Source: Erysipelotrichaceae bacterium
Lineage (GTDB): Bacteria; Bacillota_I; Bacilli_A; Erysipelotrichales; Coprobacillaceae
NCBI GenBank assembly: GCA_021201655.1
Contig: JAJQEL010000057.1
Location: forward strand, 1-57,953
Reading direction: 5' to 3'
Length of the DNA: 57,953 nt
This document shows, piece after piece, positions 37,276-45,699 of the stretch (position 1 is the first letter of the stretch; each line of letters begins with the position of its first letter). The notes below the pieces were generated by a model, which ran no database searches, was not told the origin of the DNA, and was given only the letters and a program-made list of their open reading frames with translations. Made by a program: the position numbers and the translations under genes.

Positions 37276-37304
37276 ATTATACAAGATTCTTTTAACATAA
37301 TCAA
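37276..37304 (-). promoter_or_regulatory. Promoter P1 of satD-DUF3307
   Basis: -35 TTGATT (37299-37304) and -10 TATAAT (37276-37281) with a 17-bp spacer. Palindrome 1 ends 2 bp upstream of the -35 box, a position typical of activator sites. Confidence 0.75.
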
Positions 37305-37306
37305 TA

Positions 37307-37330
37307 AATATAAGTTATTTAACTTATATT
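37307..37330. promoter_or_regulatory. 24-bp palindrome, site 1
   Basis: Perfect 11-bp arms AATATAAGTTA and TAACTTATATT flank TT. It is adjacent to the -35 box of P1. Site 2 starts exactly 29 bp further upstream. Confidence 0.85.
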
Positions 37331-37335
37331 TATTG

Positions 37336-37359
37336 ATTATAAGCTATTTGACTTATATT
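37336..37359. promoter_or_regulatory. 24-bp palindrome, site 2
   Basis: This site differs from site 1 at only three positions (ATTATAAGCTA and TGACTTATATT around TT). It is offset by 29 bp from site 1 in the same orientation. Confidence 0.8.
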
Positions 37360-37419
37360 ATTATATCTAAATACATATTAATTTTAAATTATTACTTACA
37401 TTTTTCGCAGTTTAATTTT

Positions 37420-37442
37420 ACTGTTTTTTACAAAAATCGCAA
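37420..37442 (-). promoter_or_regulatory. Possible second promoter P2 between the palindrome pairs
   Basis: Minus-strand TTGCGA (37437-37442) and TAAAAT (37415-37420 region) with a 16-bp spacer. The first base of the -10 is 26 bp from the edge of site 3, the same distance as between P1's -10 and site 1. No open reading frame follows before P1. Confidence 0.4.
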
Positions 37443-37445
37443 TAT

Positions 37446-37469
37446 AATATAAGCTATATAACTTATATT
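37446..37469. promoter_or_regulatory. 24-bp palindrome, site 3
   Basis: Arms AATATAAGCTA and TAACTTATATT flank TA; a close copy of site 1 located 139 bp upstream of it. Confidence 0.82.
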
Positions 37470-37474
37470 TATTA

Positions 37475-37498
37475 ATTATAAGTAATATAGCTTATATT
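37475..37498. promoter_or_regulatory. 24-bp palindrome, site 4
   Basis: ATTATAAGTAA and TAGCTTATATT flank TA. It is offset by 29 bp from site 3, repeating the spacing of sites 1 and 2, and ends close to the recA terminator. Confidence 0.8.
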
Positions 37499-37506
37499 TT
37501 TTTAAA

Positions 37507-37532
37507 AGAAAAAGCCTCATTGAGGCTTAAGC
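37507..37532 (-). terminator. Terminator of recA
   Basis: AGCCTCA and TGAGGCT pair around a short AT loop and are followed by TTTTTCTTTT on the minus strand; it overlaps the recA stop codon. Confidence 0.88.
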
Positions 37533-38573
37533 TTCTAAGTTTTCAGTTTCATCACTAGGGAATAATAATGCTCTTACTTTTCCTTCAATTTCCGCAAAGA
37601 CATCAGGATGTTCAGCCATATATTTTTTAACGTTTTCACGGCCCTGGCCAATCTTTTCACCTTGATAAGCATACCATGAACCAGATTTATCTAGGATATC
37701 ATTTTCTGCTGCCAAATCAATTACTTCACCATCTCTGGCAATACCTTTGCCATAAATGATATCAACTTGTGTTGTTTTAAATGGTGGGGCAACCTTATTT
37801 TTAACAACCTTTATATTGGCTTTATTACCAATAACTTCAGTGCCATTTTTAATTTGTTCACCACGTCTAATTTCAATACGTACAGATGAATAGAATTTTA
37901 AAGCACGTCCACCCGTTGTTGTTTCAGGATTACCATACATAACACCAATTTTTTCTCTTAATTGGTTAATGAAAATAATAGAACATGATGTCTTATTAAT
38001 AAGCCCTGATAAACGACGCATAGCTTTTGACATCATTCTAGCTTGTAAACCTACAGAGTTATCACTGATTTCACCATCTAATTCATTTTGTGGTACCAAT
38101 GCTGCTACAGAATCGACAACGACCAAATCAATGGCATTACTTTTAATCAAGGTTTCTGCAATAGCCAATCCTTGTTCACCACTATCTGGTTGCGATAAAA
38201 TAAGTTCATCAACATCAACACCTAAATTTTTAGCATAGACAGGATCAATGGCGTGTTCAGCATCAATAAAAGCTGCACGTCCACCTTGTTTTTGCACTTC
38301 CGCAATGGCATGTAATGTTAAAGTTGTTTTACCACTTGATTCAGGACCATATATTTCAATAATACGCCCTTTTGGATAGCCACCAATGCCTAAAGCAGCA
38401 TCTAAAGTTAAGGAACCAGTGGAAATCACATCCACATCTACGGCAACACGTTCTCCTAATTTCATAACAGAGCCTTTACCAAATTGTTTTTCAATTTGTT
38501 TAATGGCATCATTAAGATCTTTTTCTCTTCTATCTTCTTCCATTTCTGTTTTCTTTGTTTTTCTTTCAGCCAT
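37527..38573 (-). CDS. recA: Recombinase RecA
   Basis: RecA pairs homologous DNA strands and drives the SOS response. The 348-residue protein has Walker A GPESSGKT (76-83), [13 protein letters not shown] and the DNA-binding loop around [17 protein letters not shown]. It is the last gene of rodZ-pgsA-cinA-recA, 14 bp after the cinA remnant. AGGAGG precedes the ATG. No SOS operator is obvious in the short gap before it, so it depends on upstream promoters or one inside cinA. Confidence 0.98.
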   Translation of the reverse strand: MAERKTKKTEMEEDRREKDLNDAIKQIEKQFGKGSVMKLGERVAVDVDVISTGSLTLDAALGIGGYPKGRIIEIYGPESSGKTTLTLHAIAEVQKQGGRAAFIDAEHAIDPVYAKNLGVDVDELILSQPDSGEQGLAIAETLIKSNAIDLVVVDSVAALVPQNELDGEISDNSVGLQARMMSKAMRRLSGLINKTSCSIIFINQLREKIGVMYGNPETTTGGRALKFYSSVRIEIRRGEQIKNGTEVIGNKANIKVVKNKVAPPFKTTQVDIIYGKGIARDGEVIDLAAENDILDKSGSWYAYQGEKIGQGRENVKKYMAEHPDVFAEIEGKVRALLFPSDETENLEA

Positions 38574-38587
38574 AACGCTACCTCCTT

Positions 38588-39019
38588 TTATATTTCATTA
38601 ATCATTCTTAATGTTTTTTCAATTCCTAGTAGAATCGCTTGTTCAATATTTTGATTGCGTATACTGGAAAGTTGAAAACAGAATGTTGAAACCTTATCGT
38701 GATATGCCACTGCTAAATAAATATCATCTTCTTGTGCTAAATAGCCACTATAAGCAAGGCATATATCACTTTGAAATTTTTCTCTTCCTTTAATAGCCAT
38801 CAAGCCAGCTAGCTCCTGACTATCACAGCCATAATAATTCACTACTTGAGCATCAATATCTAACAATCTGATAATAACATCAGGTTGCGAAGATGATAAT
38901 GTTCCTTTATATATGCTATCATTATCGATTGCCATATGGCTAGCAAAATCAACGCCTAAAAAGTCAATGCAACTTATTGTCAAATCCTTTTTAATTAAAA
39001 CACGTAATAATTCATCCAT
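38588..39019 (-). CDS. Degenerate CinA C-terminal domain-like protein
   Basis: This 143-residue protein occupies the cinA place between pgsA and recA but covers only the C-terminal nicotinamide-nucleotide amidase region. The first strand [10 protein letters not shown] aligns with the start of that domain, yet the usual SCTGG catalytic segment reads DFLGVDF, so the nucleophilic serine and glycine pair are missing. Downstream [27 protein letters not shown] keeps the family outline. It lacks the N-terminal MoaB-like domain entirely. It is probably inactive as an amidase, but its reading frame is intact and it is coupled to pgsA by a 1-bp overlap. Confidence 0.72.
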   Translation of the reverse strand: MDELLRVLIKKDLTISCIDFLGVDFASHMAIDNDSIYKGTLSSSQPDVIIRLLDIDAQVVNYYGCDSQELAGLMAIKGREKFQSDICLAYSGYLAQEDDIYLAVAYHDKVSTFCFQLSSIRNQNIEQAILLGIEKTLRMINEI

Positions 39020-39612
39020 TACATACTTTCAAAAATGTATTGGCTATTCTTCATTAAATAATCAATACCACTAATAGCAGATATAAGGGTCGCTAACCAA
39101 ATCATAATTTGATCCATAGGAATACCTATAGATGCAAAAATAACATTATTCAGCAAGATAATACATATAGCAATCATCTGTGTCATAGTTTTAGCTTTAC
39201 CTAAATAGCTTGCGGCTAAAACAACATTTCTTTGACTTGCCATCATACGAATGGCATCGACAATCGTATCACGAGATATCATAATAATAGGAATAAGAAT
39301 AGATATTCTATTAGACGAAGCTAATAAGAGAATAGTACAATTAACAATTAATTTATCCGCAATAGGATCAACAAATTTACCAAAGGTCGTAATCATATCA
39401 TTTTTTCTGGCAAGATAGCCATCTAAGTAATCAGTTAATGAACTTAAAGCAAATATAACGAATAAGATGATATCCAATAAAGAAAGTTCTGTTGACAATA
39501 TATCATAAACAGGAATAGAAATACCCATTGACTCATAAGGGAACAAATATACGATGATAAATACTGGGACACTTATTAAACGAATTGTTGTAAGTTTATT
39601 CGGTAGATTCAT
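39019..39612 (-). CDS. pgsA: CDP-diacylglycerol-glycerol-3-phosphate 3-phosphatidyltransferase
   Basis: PgsA makes phosphatidylglycerol phosphate in the membrane. The CDP-alcohol phosphatidyltransferase motif D-G-x2-A-R-x8-G-x3-D-x3-D is complete in SLTDYLDGYLARKNDMITTFGKFVDPIADK (about 58-87). It has about five to six membrane segments and 197 residues. I chose the ATG at 39612, which begins MNLPNKLTTIR, the normal family start, with GGAGAG upstream. It overlaps rodZ by 17 bp. Confidence 0.96.
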   Translation of the reverse strand: MNLPNKLTTIRLISVPVFIIVYLFPYESMGISIPVYDILSTELSLLDIILFVIFALSSLTDYLDGYLARKNDMITTFGKFVDPIADKLIVNCTILLLASSNRISILIPIIMISRDTIVDAIRMMASQRNVVLAASYLGKAKTMTQMIAICIILLNNVIFASIGIPMDQIMIWLATLISAISGIDYLMKNSQYIFESM

Positions 39613-40585
39613 TTTCCAAATCACTCTCCAAAGTCAAAATAAAGTTACATGGATTAGGATCATTTGTATCCTCATCCGTCAATTCAATTTCTTGACCATT
39701 AATATAATATTTTTGTGTACCATTATTACCATTACGTAAATTCAATGATACAAATTCATCCACACTAAATTCTAAAGTCACAGTTTCAGCCACTGTTTCG
39801 TCATCATATTCACTTGCATCATGATAAATTTTTGATACAAAAGAATCATATGATTCATCGTTAACAGTTAAAGATGCCCAGCATGCACTATAATATTCCA
39901 CTGTAAATGTAAAAGTTTCAGTTCCTTCTGGAAGTGAAAAACTATAATCTAATACATCGTTTCTGACAAGTGTCACTTCGGTACTTGTTGTTTCTTCCTC
40001 TTCATCAGCATTATTTGTTGTTTCTTCATCCGTATTTTCACTATCAGTATCTTCAGTACCTATATCACCTTCTGTAGAAGTATTGGTAGTTGATTCAAAA
40101 GTAGGATCACTGCTTTGTTTACTAGTAAAATAAATACCAAACCAAACCACAGCAATAATGGCTACCACCAAAGCTAAAATAATACCACCGCGAATAATCT
40201 TGACATGTTGTTTATCTTCATAAACAGGACTATGCCTAGCTAAATGTGGTTTTTCAATTTTAAATGTCTGGCTTCTTTTAACTGCATCTTTATTATGCTG
40301 TTCTTTCATTTCCTTATCTTTTAGATCTTCTAATTCTAATTCTCTTGTTAATTGTAAATATTGTGAGGTTAATTCCTCTAATTCATTTTGTTTAAAATCT
40401 AAAACATTCGAAATCTTCTTCAAATACATCTTAACATAAGCTTCATCCCCTTTATAACGATCAAGCTTGCCTTCTTCTATATCTCTTAAAACCGCTACAG
40501 ATATTTTTGTTGCGGCTGATAATTCTTCAATTGTAAGATTTTTTGCTTCTCTTTTTTGTCTAATAGTGTCGCCCAAATTATCCAC
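39596..40585 (-). CDS. rodZ: RodZ-like helix-turn-helix membrane protein
   Basis: RodZ-type proteins link the MreB cytoskeleton to the cell envelope. The 330-residue protein has an N-terminal Xre-type helix-turn-helix (about 8-65), a basic linker, one membrane segment (about 135-158), an acidic Thr/Glu/Asp-rich spacer (about 165-205) and a C-terminal beta domain (DUF4115-like). I chose GTG at 40585, which has AGGAGG 7 nt upstream, over an ATG further upstream. It starts the rodZ-pgsA-cinA-recA operon, as ymfM does in Bacillus. Confidence 0.88.
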   Translation of the reverse strand: MDNLGDTIRQKREAKNLTIEELSAATKISVAVLRDIEEGKLDRYKGDEAYVKMYLKKISNVLDFKQNELEELTSQYLQLTRELELEDLKDKEMKEQHNKDAVKRSQTFKIEKPHLARHSPVYEDKQHVKIIRGGIILALVVAIIAVVWFGIYFTSKQSSDPTFESTTNTSTEGDIGTEDTDSENTDEETTNNADEEEETTSTEVTLVRNDVLDYSFSLPEGTETFTFTVEYYSACWASLTVNDESYDSFVSKIYHDASEYDDETVAETVTLEFSVDEFVSLNLRNGNNGTQKYYINGQEIELTDEDTNDPNPCNFILTLESDLENESTE

Positions 40586-40644
40586 AAAGCTTCCTCCTTG
40601 CATTTTCAATATTCATCTTTTTCATCACACATTTTTTCAATACT

Positions 40645-40673
40645 ATTAAAGCACAATTTAACATTTTTGACAA
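40645..40673 (-). promoter_or_regulatory. Predicted promoter of the rodZ-pgsA-recA operon
   Basis: -35 TTGTCA (40668-40673) and -10 TTTAAT (40645-40650) with a 17-bp spacer, about 60 bp before the rodZ start. Confidence 0.6.
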
Positions 40674-40735
40674 CTCCAACACTATTATTTTATGAAATTA
40701 TGTCTTTGTTATGAATTTTTCATCAAAATAAATAA

Positions 40736-40758
40736 AAAAGCCGATTTATCATCGGCAA
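40736..40758 (-). terminator. Terminator of rnpB
   Basis: GCCGATGA and TCATCGGC-type arms (GCCGAT/ATCGGC) close a hairpin followed on the minus strand by TTTTTT, right at the 3' end of the RNase P RNA. Confidence 0.88.
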
Positions 40759-41085
40759 ATGCTCATTCTGATAAGCCGCATTCTGTTTTTCAATCGATTA
40801 TTTATCTATGCTTCGCATCTCCATATCAGTTCATTTCCCTATCTGGAGTTCCCCTACCAATATTTGGGTTTCATCCTTGCAGAGTTTACCTCTTTTCATT
40901 CTTTCTTTTCAAAAAGACATCGTTTCTGTGGCACTTTATGACTTATCAACCATGCTTGCGTTTAGGTCTTAGGTCTGTCGTCTAAAAGCCTATATTTATT
41001 AGATATAGTACAAACACTACAATCATCGCAGATTGTGGATGGGCGGACTTTCCTCTGTTTCCAGCAATCGATTCTCATGAGCAAA
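40757..41085 (-). ncRNA. rnpB: RNase P RNA, type B
   Basis: The RNA subunit of RNase P trims the 5' leader of tRNAs. On the minus strand the conserved segments GAGGAAAGTCC (near 41045-41055), GCCACAGAAAC, AAACCC with GGTAGGGGAA, and AACAGAATGCGGCTTA appear in the order expected. TGCTCAT (41077-41083) pairs with ATGAGCA near 40758-40764 to close helix P1. Length of about 330 nt and the conserved blocks fit the Firmicutes type B. gpsB next to it is the Bacillus neighbour too. Exact ends are approximate. Confidence 0.93.
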
Positions 41086-41124
41086 GCTATTTTACAAAAT
41101 TTCAATAAAAAAGACAAGTACTAA

Positions 41125-41457
41125 TTACTTATCTTTATAAACTTCTTTTTCAAGATTAGAAATACGTTTTAATATATCAACATTTGAAGAAATATTTTCT
41201 TCCATAGAGCGTATATTTTCTTGTTGTATAGATTGTTCTTTTTCAAGTTTGGAAATTTTCATTTTTAATGCTTTATTTTCTTTTTGCAGATTTTCATTTT
41301 GCTCATATGATTCATTTAGCATAGCAGCAAAAGTTTCATAATCTTCTCTAACTGTATCTAAGAAATAATCAACTTCACTTGCACTATAACCTTTAAAGTC
41401 AACCTGAAATTGTTTGTTTAATATTTTTTTTGGACTCAATTTAATTTTATTTGTCAT
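41125..41457 (-). CDS. gpsB: Cell-cycle protein GpsB (DivIVA family)
   Basis: GpsB is a small DivIVA-like protein that co-ordinates PBP1 activity between elongation and division. The N-terminal domain has the membrane-binding and dimer motif KIL(N)KQFQVDFKGYSASEVDYFLDTVREDYETF, followed by a coiled coil (about 55-90) and a short C-terminal helix. At 110 residues it has GpsB rather than DivIVA length. I chose the ATG at 41457, with AAAGGA upstream. PBP1A and recU, encoded just downstream in the opposite direction, are likely functional partners. Confidence 0.9.
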   Translation of the reverse strand: MTNKIKLSPKKILNKQFQVDFKGYSASEVDYFLDTVREDYETFAAMLNESYEQNENLQKENKALKMKISKLEKEQSIQQENIRSMEENISSNVDILKRISNLEKEVYKDK

Positions 41458-41567
41458 ATTTATCATCCTTTCTTTATCTATTTTACAAAAATAGGATATA
41501 AATGCAAGAAGTTTTTTAAAAATTAAGAAATTATCTAGTTTTCTTTAAAGTTACATAAATTCTATGT

Positions 41568-41573
41568 TATAAT
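41568..41573 (+). promoter_or_regulatory. Extended -10 promoter of recU-ponA
   Basis: TGTTATAAT gives an extended -10 with TATAAT at 41568-41573; the -35 at 41545-41550 (TTAAAG) is weak. It lies about 27 bp before the recU start. Confidence 0.6.
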
Positions 41574-41599
41574 ATGGGAAAATGAGAAAGGATGAGACT

Positions 41600-42193
41600 A
41601 TGGTTAATTATCCTAATATGAAAAAACCACAGCCAATGATTCAAGAAACACATAGTGAAAAACATTATACAGCACATCGTGGAATGTCTTTAGAAGAGGA
41701 TATTTCCATGTCTAATCAATATTATTTAGTTAATGATAAAGCCGTTATTTATAAAAAACCTACACCAATACAAATTGTCAAGGTGGATTATCCAAAGCGT
41801 GAAGCGGCAAAAATTGTTGAAGCTTATTATAAGACACCTTCCACAACCGATTATAATGGTATATATAGAGGTAAATATGTGGATTTTGAAGCTAAAGAAA
41901 CAAGAGCTATGAGTTTTCCGTTTAGTAATATTTCCAAACATCAAATTGATCATTTAGATAGAATTCTAAAACACGATGGCATTGCTTTTGTGATTATTGC
42001 CTTTACCCAGCTGGATGAAGTTTATTTATTAGATGCTTCCTATATGGTAGATGAATATTATCACGCCAAGCGTAAATCCATGACTTATGATACAATCAAA
42101 TCCTTAGGTCATTTAATTCCCCAAGGATATCAACCTAGATTAGATTATTTGAAAGTTTTAGATATGTTTTATTTTAAGGAGGGTAATGAATGA
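41600..42193 (+). CDS. recU: Holliday junction resolvase RecU
   Basis: RecU cuts Holliday junctions during recombination and chromosome segregation. The 197-residue protein has RGMSLEEDISMSNQYYL near 27-43 and the nuclease core GKYVDFEAKETR (about 91-102) with the catalytic D-x-E-x-K arrangement. I chose the ATG at 41600, with AAGGA 7 nt before it; an upstream in-frame ATG lies inside the ribosome site. It overlaps the PBP gene by 4 bp, the conserved recU-ponA coupling. Confidence 0.95.
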   Translation: MVNYPNMKKPQPMIQETHSEKHYTAHRGMSLEEDISMSNQYYLVNDKAVIYKKPTPIQIVKVDYPKREAAKIVEAYYKTPSTTDYNGIYRGKYVDFEAKETRAMSFPFSNISKHQIDHLDRILKHDGIAFVIIAFTQLDEVYLLDASYMVDEYYHAKRKSMTYDTIKSLGHLIPQGYQPRLDYLKVLDMFYFKEGNE

Positions 42194-45036
42194 ATAAATT
42201 AAAAAATATGGATCATCAACAAATCATTCATATCATTAAAATTGTATCAATGGTCATTATGATTGTTATTGCATCGGCAAGTATCTATTTTGGCTATGGT
42301 GTTATTCAACAAGTTGAAGGTTTTTCTAAGGATAAGCTTTTAAATAGCGAAACATCAGTACAAGTGGATCAGGATGGTAATGAATATTATTATTATGGTT
42401 CTGAAGGTGTAAAAAAGAATGTGGATTATGAGGATATTCCCCAAGTAATGATTGATGCTGTTTTAGCAGCTGAAGATTCACGTTATTTTGAACATAATGG
42501 TTTTGATGTACCAAGAATTATCAAAGCTTTAATGGGTAATATTGTGGCGGGTGGCATTACCGCAGGTGGTTCAACAATAACCCAGCAAACTATAAAAAAG
42601 TCATATTATCCTGATGCCCAGCAGACCATTACAAGAAAAGTTGGTGAAGTTATTCTTTCGATAGAAGCCACTTCCCAAACAACAAAAGAAGAAATATTGG
42701 AACTTTATTTAAATAAGGTTTATTTTGGCAGTGGTATTAACGCTATTGGTATTTATGCAGCTTGTCAGTATTATTTTGGTAAAGCTGTACAGAATTTGAC
42801 ACTACCTGAAGCTGCATTACTGGCTGGTACGATTAATAATCCTAATAAGTATGATCCATTTAATGATTTAGAAGCAGCTCAATCTAGAAGGGATACAGTT
42901 CTAGATTTAATGGAGTATCATGGTTATATAAGTGAGCAGGAATGTGAAGATGCAAAGTCAATTCCAGTCGAAAATACTTTAAATTACAATTCATTATCCG
43001 CTAATAGTGAATATCAGGCTTATGCTGATAAAGTGACGAGAGAAGTTTATGAAAAAACTGGTTATGATCCTTCTTCAACACCTATGATTATTACGACTTA
43101 TATAGATACAGGACTACAAAGCTACTTAGATGAAATTGCTAATGGTGATGCCTTTGATTTTCCTGATGAATATTTACAAACAGGAGCTAGTGTACAGGAA
43201 TCAACAACTGGCAGAATTGTTGGTGTATTAGCAGCTAGAGATTATGTGGCCATGGGAACAAGCTATGCTTATGCTGCTAGCAAGGAATTAGTGGCGACGG
43301 ATTCAAGTTATAATTATGGCCAGCGTAATTCGCCTGGTTCATCATTAAAACCAATTGTTGCTTATGCTGCAGCTTTTGAATATTTGGATTATGCAACTTG
43401 TCATTATGTGCATGATGTTCCTTATAGTCAAGGTAGCTGGACACCAAAGAACTGGGATAATCAGTATCATGGTGATGTTTCTATTACTGAGGCATTGGTA
43501 CAATCATGGAATTTAGCAGCTATTCAAACATTGAGTGAAGTCGTTGATGAAGTTGGTACAAATGAAATGATTTCTTATATGGAAGGTTTTGGCTTTGATA
43601 TGTATGAAGAAGAATTCAATTTGGGTTACGCCATTGGTTCATGGAATACAGGTGTGTCTCCAGAAGAAGAAGCTGCTGCTTATGCAGTTATTGCTAATGG
43701 TGGAACTTATATTGAACCTCATACCGTGGAAAAGATTGAATTATTAGATACAGGTGAAGTTATCTATATTGATGAAGAAGCACAGGAAAATAGTGTTCAG
43801 GCTTTATCTGCAGAATCTGCTTTTATGATTCGTTCAGTTATGACGAGTTATGTTAAAACAGGTAGTGGTAGTTATTCATATTTGAATTTAGGTTATGAAA
43901 TAGGTGCAAAAACAGGAACTTCCAATCATGATTCATCTACTTCTAATTCAAGTTTAGTAGGTAAGAACAAGGACTTATGGATGGCTGCTTTCTCCGCTGA
44001 TTATTCATGGAGTGTCTGGTGTGGCTATAACTCTGAAGCTCAAAAACTAGGCTATTATCCTTCGGGGAAGCCAGCTGCGCAAATATCGGCACTGATTGCT
44101 AAGTATTTACATAAAAATGGTGTCCAAAATAGCTATCCTAGCCAGCCTAGTGGTGTTGTGGAGGCATCATGCGTATCTGGTATTTACCCTTATGTTAAAG
44201 CAGGTGATGGTGTTCCTAGTGATCGTATTGTTACTGGTTATTTTAAATCTAATAATACTCCTAGTGGCAGCGTTAGTGGTGCAAGCATTACGAGTCTATC
44301 AGAGTTTAATGCAGAAATTGTAAATGATAATCAAGTGAAAGTAACATTTAGTGAGTTATCTGAAAGTTATACATCAGGTACTCCTACAAAAACCTATACA
44401 GTGAATGGTAAGAGCTATACACTTCCATATTATGGTGATATTAATCAGGTTTATGGTAACGTTGTCTATGTAGCAGAGATTGCTGATGATAGTGGTAATG
44501 TTGTTCATAGTGAAACCTTATCAAGTAATAGTGCTACATTGAATTATACTTTATCAGCAGGTAAATATACAGTTACTGGTTATTATGCTTATGCAAGTAA
44601 TATGAGTACAACGTCTAATAAGATTAGTCAGGAAATCACGGTTGAAAGTACAACCCCTGCAACTTATACTGCTAGTACCCCTACAACTACGTCTATTAGC
44701 TATACAATTACTGTTCCAACAGGTAGCAGTGTTACTGTTGAACTGAATGGTGCAAGTAAAACAATTACGGAAAGTAGTACAGTAACATTTAATGGCTTAA
44801 CACCTTCAACGACCTATACAACAACATTTAGCGAAACAACTATTGCAGGAAATGTTAGAGAACTGAATGCCCATACATTTACCACTGCGGATAATCCATC
44901 AGCTTCTAATGATGATAGCGATTCAAGTGATTCTAGTAATAATTCTAATAGTGATTCAAATAATAATTCCAGCAATAATCGTTTAAATAGTAGTTCTAGC
45001 AACTCTAGTGGATCAGTAAAGACTGAGGACGAATAA
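42190..45036 (+). CDS. ponA: Class A penicillin-binding protein 1A
   Basis: This bifunctional enzyme polymerises glycan strands and cross-links peptides. The 948-residue protein has a short cytoplasmic start, one membrane segment (about 14-36), a GT51 transglycosylase domain with AEDSRYFEHNG (94-104, catalytic E95) and GGSTITQQ, then a transpeptidase domain with SPGSSLKP (serine about 382), SWN and KTGTS (about 573). The C-terminal 250 residues form Ig/Fn3-like domains and end in a tail of Ser, Asn and Asp. Both catalytic motif sets are intact. It is coupled to recU. Confidence 0.96.
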   Translation: MNKLKNMDHQQIIHIIKIVSMVIMIVIASASIYFGYGVIQQVEGFSKDKLLNSETSVQVDQDGNEYYYYGSEGVKKNVDYEDIPQVMIDAVLAAEDSRYFEHNGFDVPRIIKALMGNIVAGGITAGGSTITQQTIKKSYYPDAQQTITRKVGEVILSIEATSQTTKEEILELYLNKVYFGSGINAIGIYAACQYYFGKAVQNLTLPEAALLAGTINNPNKYDPFNDLEAAQSRRDTVLDLMEYHGYISEQECEDAKSIPVENTLNYNSLSANSEYQAYADKVTREVYEKTGYDPSSTPMIITTYIDTGLQSYLDEIANGDAFDFPDEYLQTGASVQESTTGRIVGVLAARDYVAMGTSYAYAASKELVATDSSYNYGQRNSPGSSLKPIVAYAAAFEYLDYATCHYVHDVPYSQGSWTPKNWDNQYHGDVSITEALVQSWNLAAIQTLSEVVDEVGTNEMISYMEGFGFDMYEEEFNLGYAIGSWNTGVSPEEEAAAYAVIANGGTYIEPHTVEKIELLDTGEVIYIDEEAQENSVQALSAESAFMIRSVMTSYVKTGSGSYSYLNLGYEIGAKTGTSNHDSSTSNSSLVGKNKDLWMAAFSADYSWSVWCGYNSEAQKLGYYPSGKPAAQISALIAKYLHKNGVQNSYPSQPSGVVEASCVSGIYPYVKAGDGVPSDRIVTGYFKSNNTPSGSVSGASITSLSEFNAEIVNDNQVKVTFSELSESYTSGTPTKTYTVNGKSYTLPYYGDINQVYGNVVYVAEIADDSGNVVHSETLSSNSATLNYTLSAGKYTVTGYYAYASNMSTTSNKISQEITVESTTPATYTASTPTTTSISYTITVPTGSSVTVELNGASKTITESSTVTFNGLTPSTTYTTTFSETTIAGNVRELNAHTFTTADNPSASNDDSDSSDSSNNSNSDSNNNSSNNRLNSSSSNSSGSVKTEDE

Positions 45037-45063
45037 AGAGAGATCTTATGATCTCTCTTTTAA
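45034..45063. terminator. Bidirectional terminator between ponA and nth
   Basis: AAGAGAGATC and GATCTCTCTT pair around TTAT, with flanking A and T runs; both converging transcripts can end here. Confidence 0.92.
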
Positions 45064-45699
45064 GTACTTCTTTCTTTTTTCTTCATGGCATATATCAATG
45101 AGTGGACAATTTTGGCAATGAGGATTTAATGATTTACAGTGATAACGGCCAAAGAAAATCATTTGATGATGTGTTTTTGTCCACCTTTGTTTAGGAATAG
45201 CTTTTTGTAGTTTCTTTTCAACAATGATTACTGAATCATCTTTTTTCGCAAATCCTAAACGCTTAGAAATACGCTCAACATGTGTATCAACAGCAATAGC
45301 AGGTACCCCAAAACCTTCAGAAACAACCACATTAGCCGTTTTTCTGCCAACCCCAGGTAAGCTCATCAGCTCTTCATGAGTTGATGGAACTTCACCATTA
45401 AATCTTTCAATCAGCTGATTTGCCATTGCCTTAATATTTTTAGCTTTATGACGATACAAACCAATACTATGTAAATCTTTTTCTAATTCATCAATAGATA
45501 CATAGGCATAATCTTCTACAGTTTGATATTTTTGAAACAAATTAACTGTCAGTTTATTGACTGAAGCATCAGTTGTTTGAGCTGAAAGCATTACCGCAAT
45601 CAGTAATTGTAAATGATTTTCATGATTTAATTCACATTTGGCATCAGGAAACATATTATCAAAAGTATCTAATATACGCTTAACTTTATCTTTATTCAT
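45046..45699 (-). CDS. nth: Endonuclease III
   Basis: Nth removes oxidised pyrimidines and nicks DNA in base excision repair. The helix-hairpin-helix LPGVGRKTANVV with catalytic lysine is followed by AVDTHVERISKRL with the catalytic Asp, and a C-terminal [4Fe-4S] motif C-x6-C-x2-C-x5-C (CKSLNPHCQNCPLIDIC). The 217-residue protein starts at an ATG inside the end of dnaD. The longer in-frame start upstream would only add dnaD-overlapping sequence, so I rejected it. Converges on ponA. Confidence 0.96.
   Translation of the reverse strand: MNKDKVKRILDTFDNMFPDAKCELNHENHLQLLIAVMLSAQTTDASVNKLTVNLFQKYQTVEDYAYVSIDELEKDLHSIGLYRHKAKNIKAMANQLIERFNGEVPSTHEELMSLPGVGRKTANVVVSEGFGVPAIAVDTHVERISKRLGFAKKDDSVIIVEKKLQKAIPKQRWTKTHHQMIFFGRYHCKSLNPHCQNCPLIDICHEEKRKKYLKERS

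Noticed and set aside
40692-40985. 97-codon open frame on the plus strand
   Set aside because: It overlaps the conserved RNase P RNA on the opposite strand, which explains the open frame.
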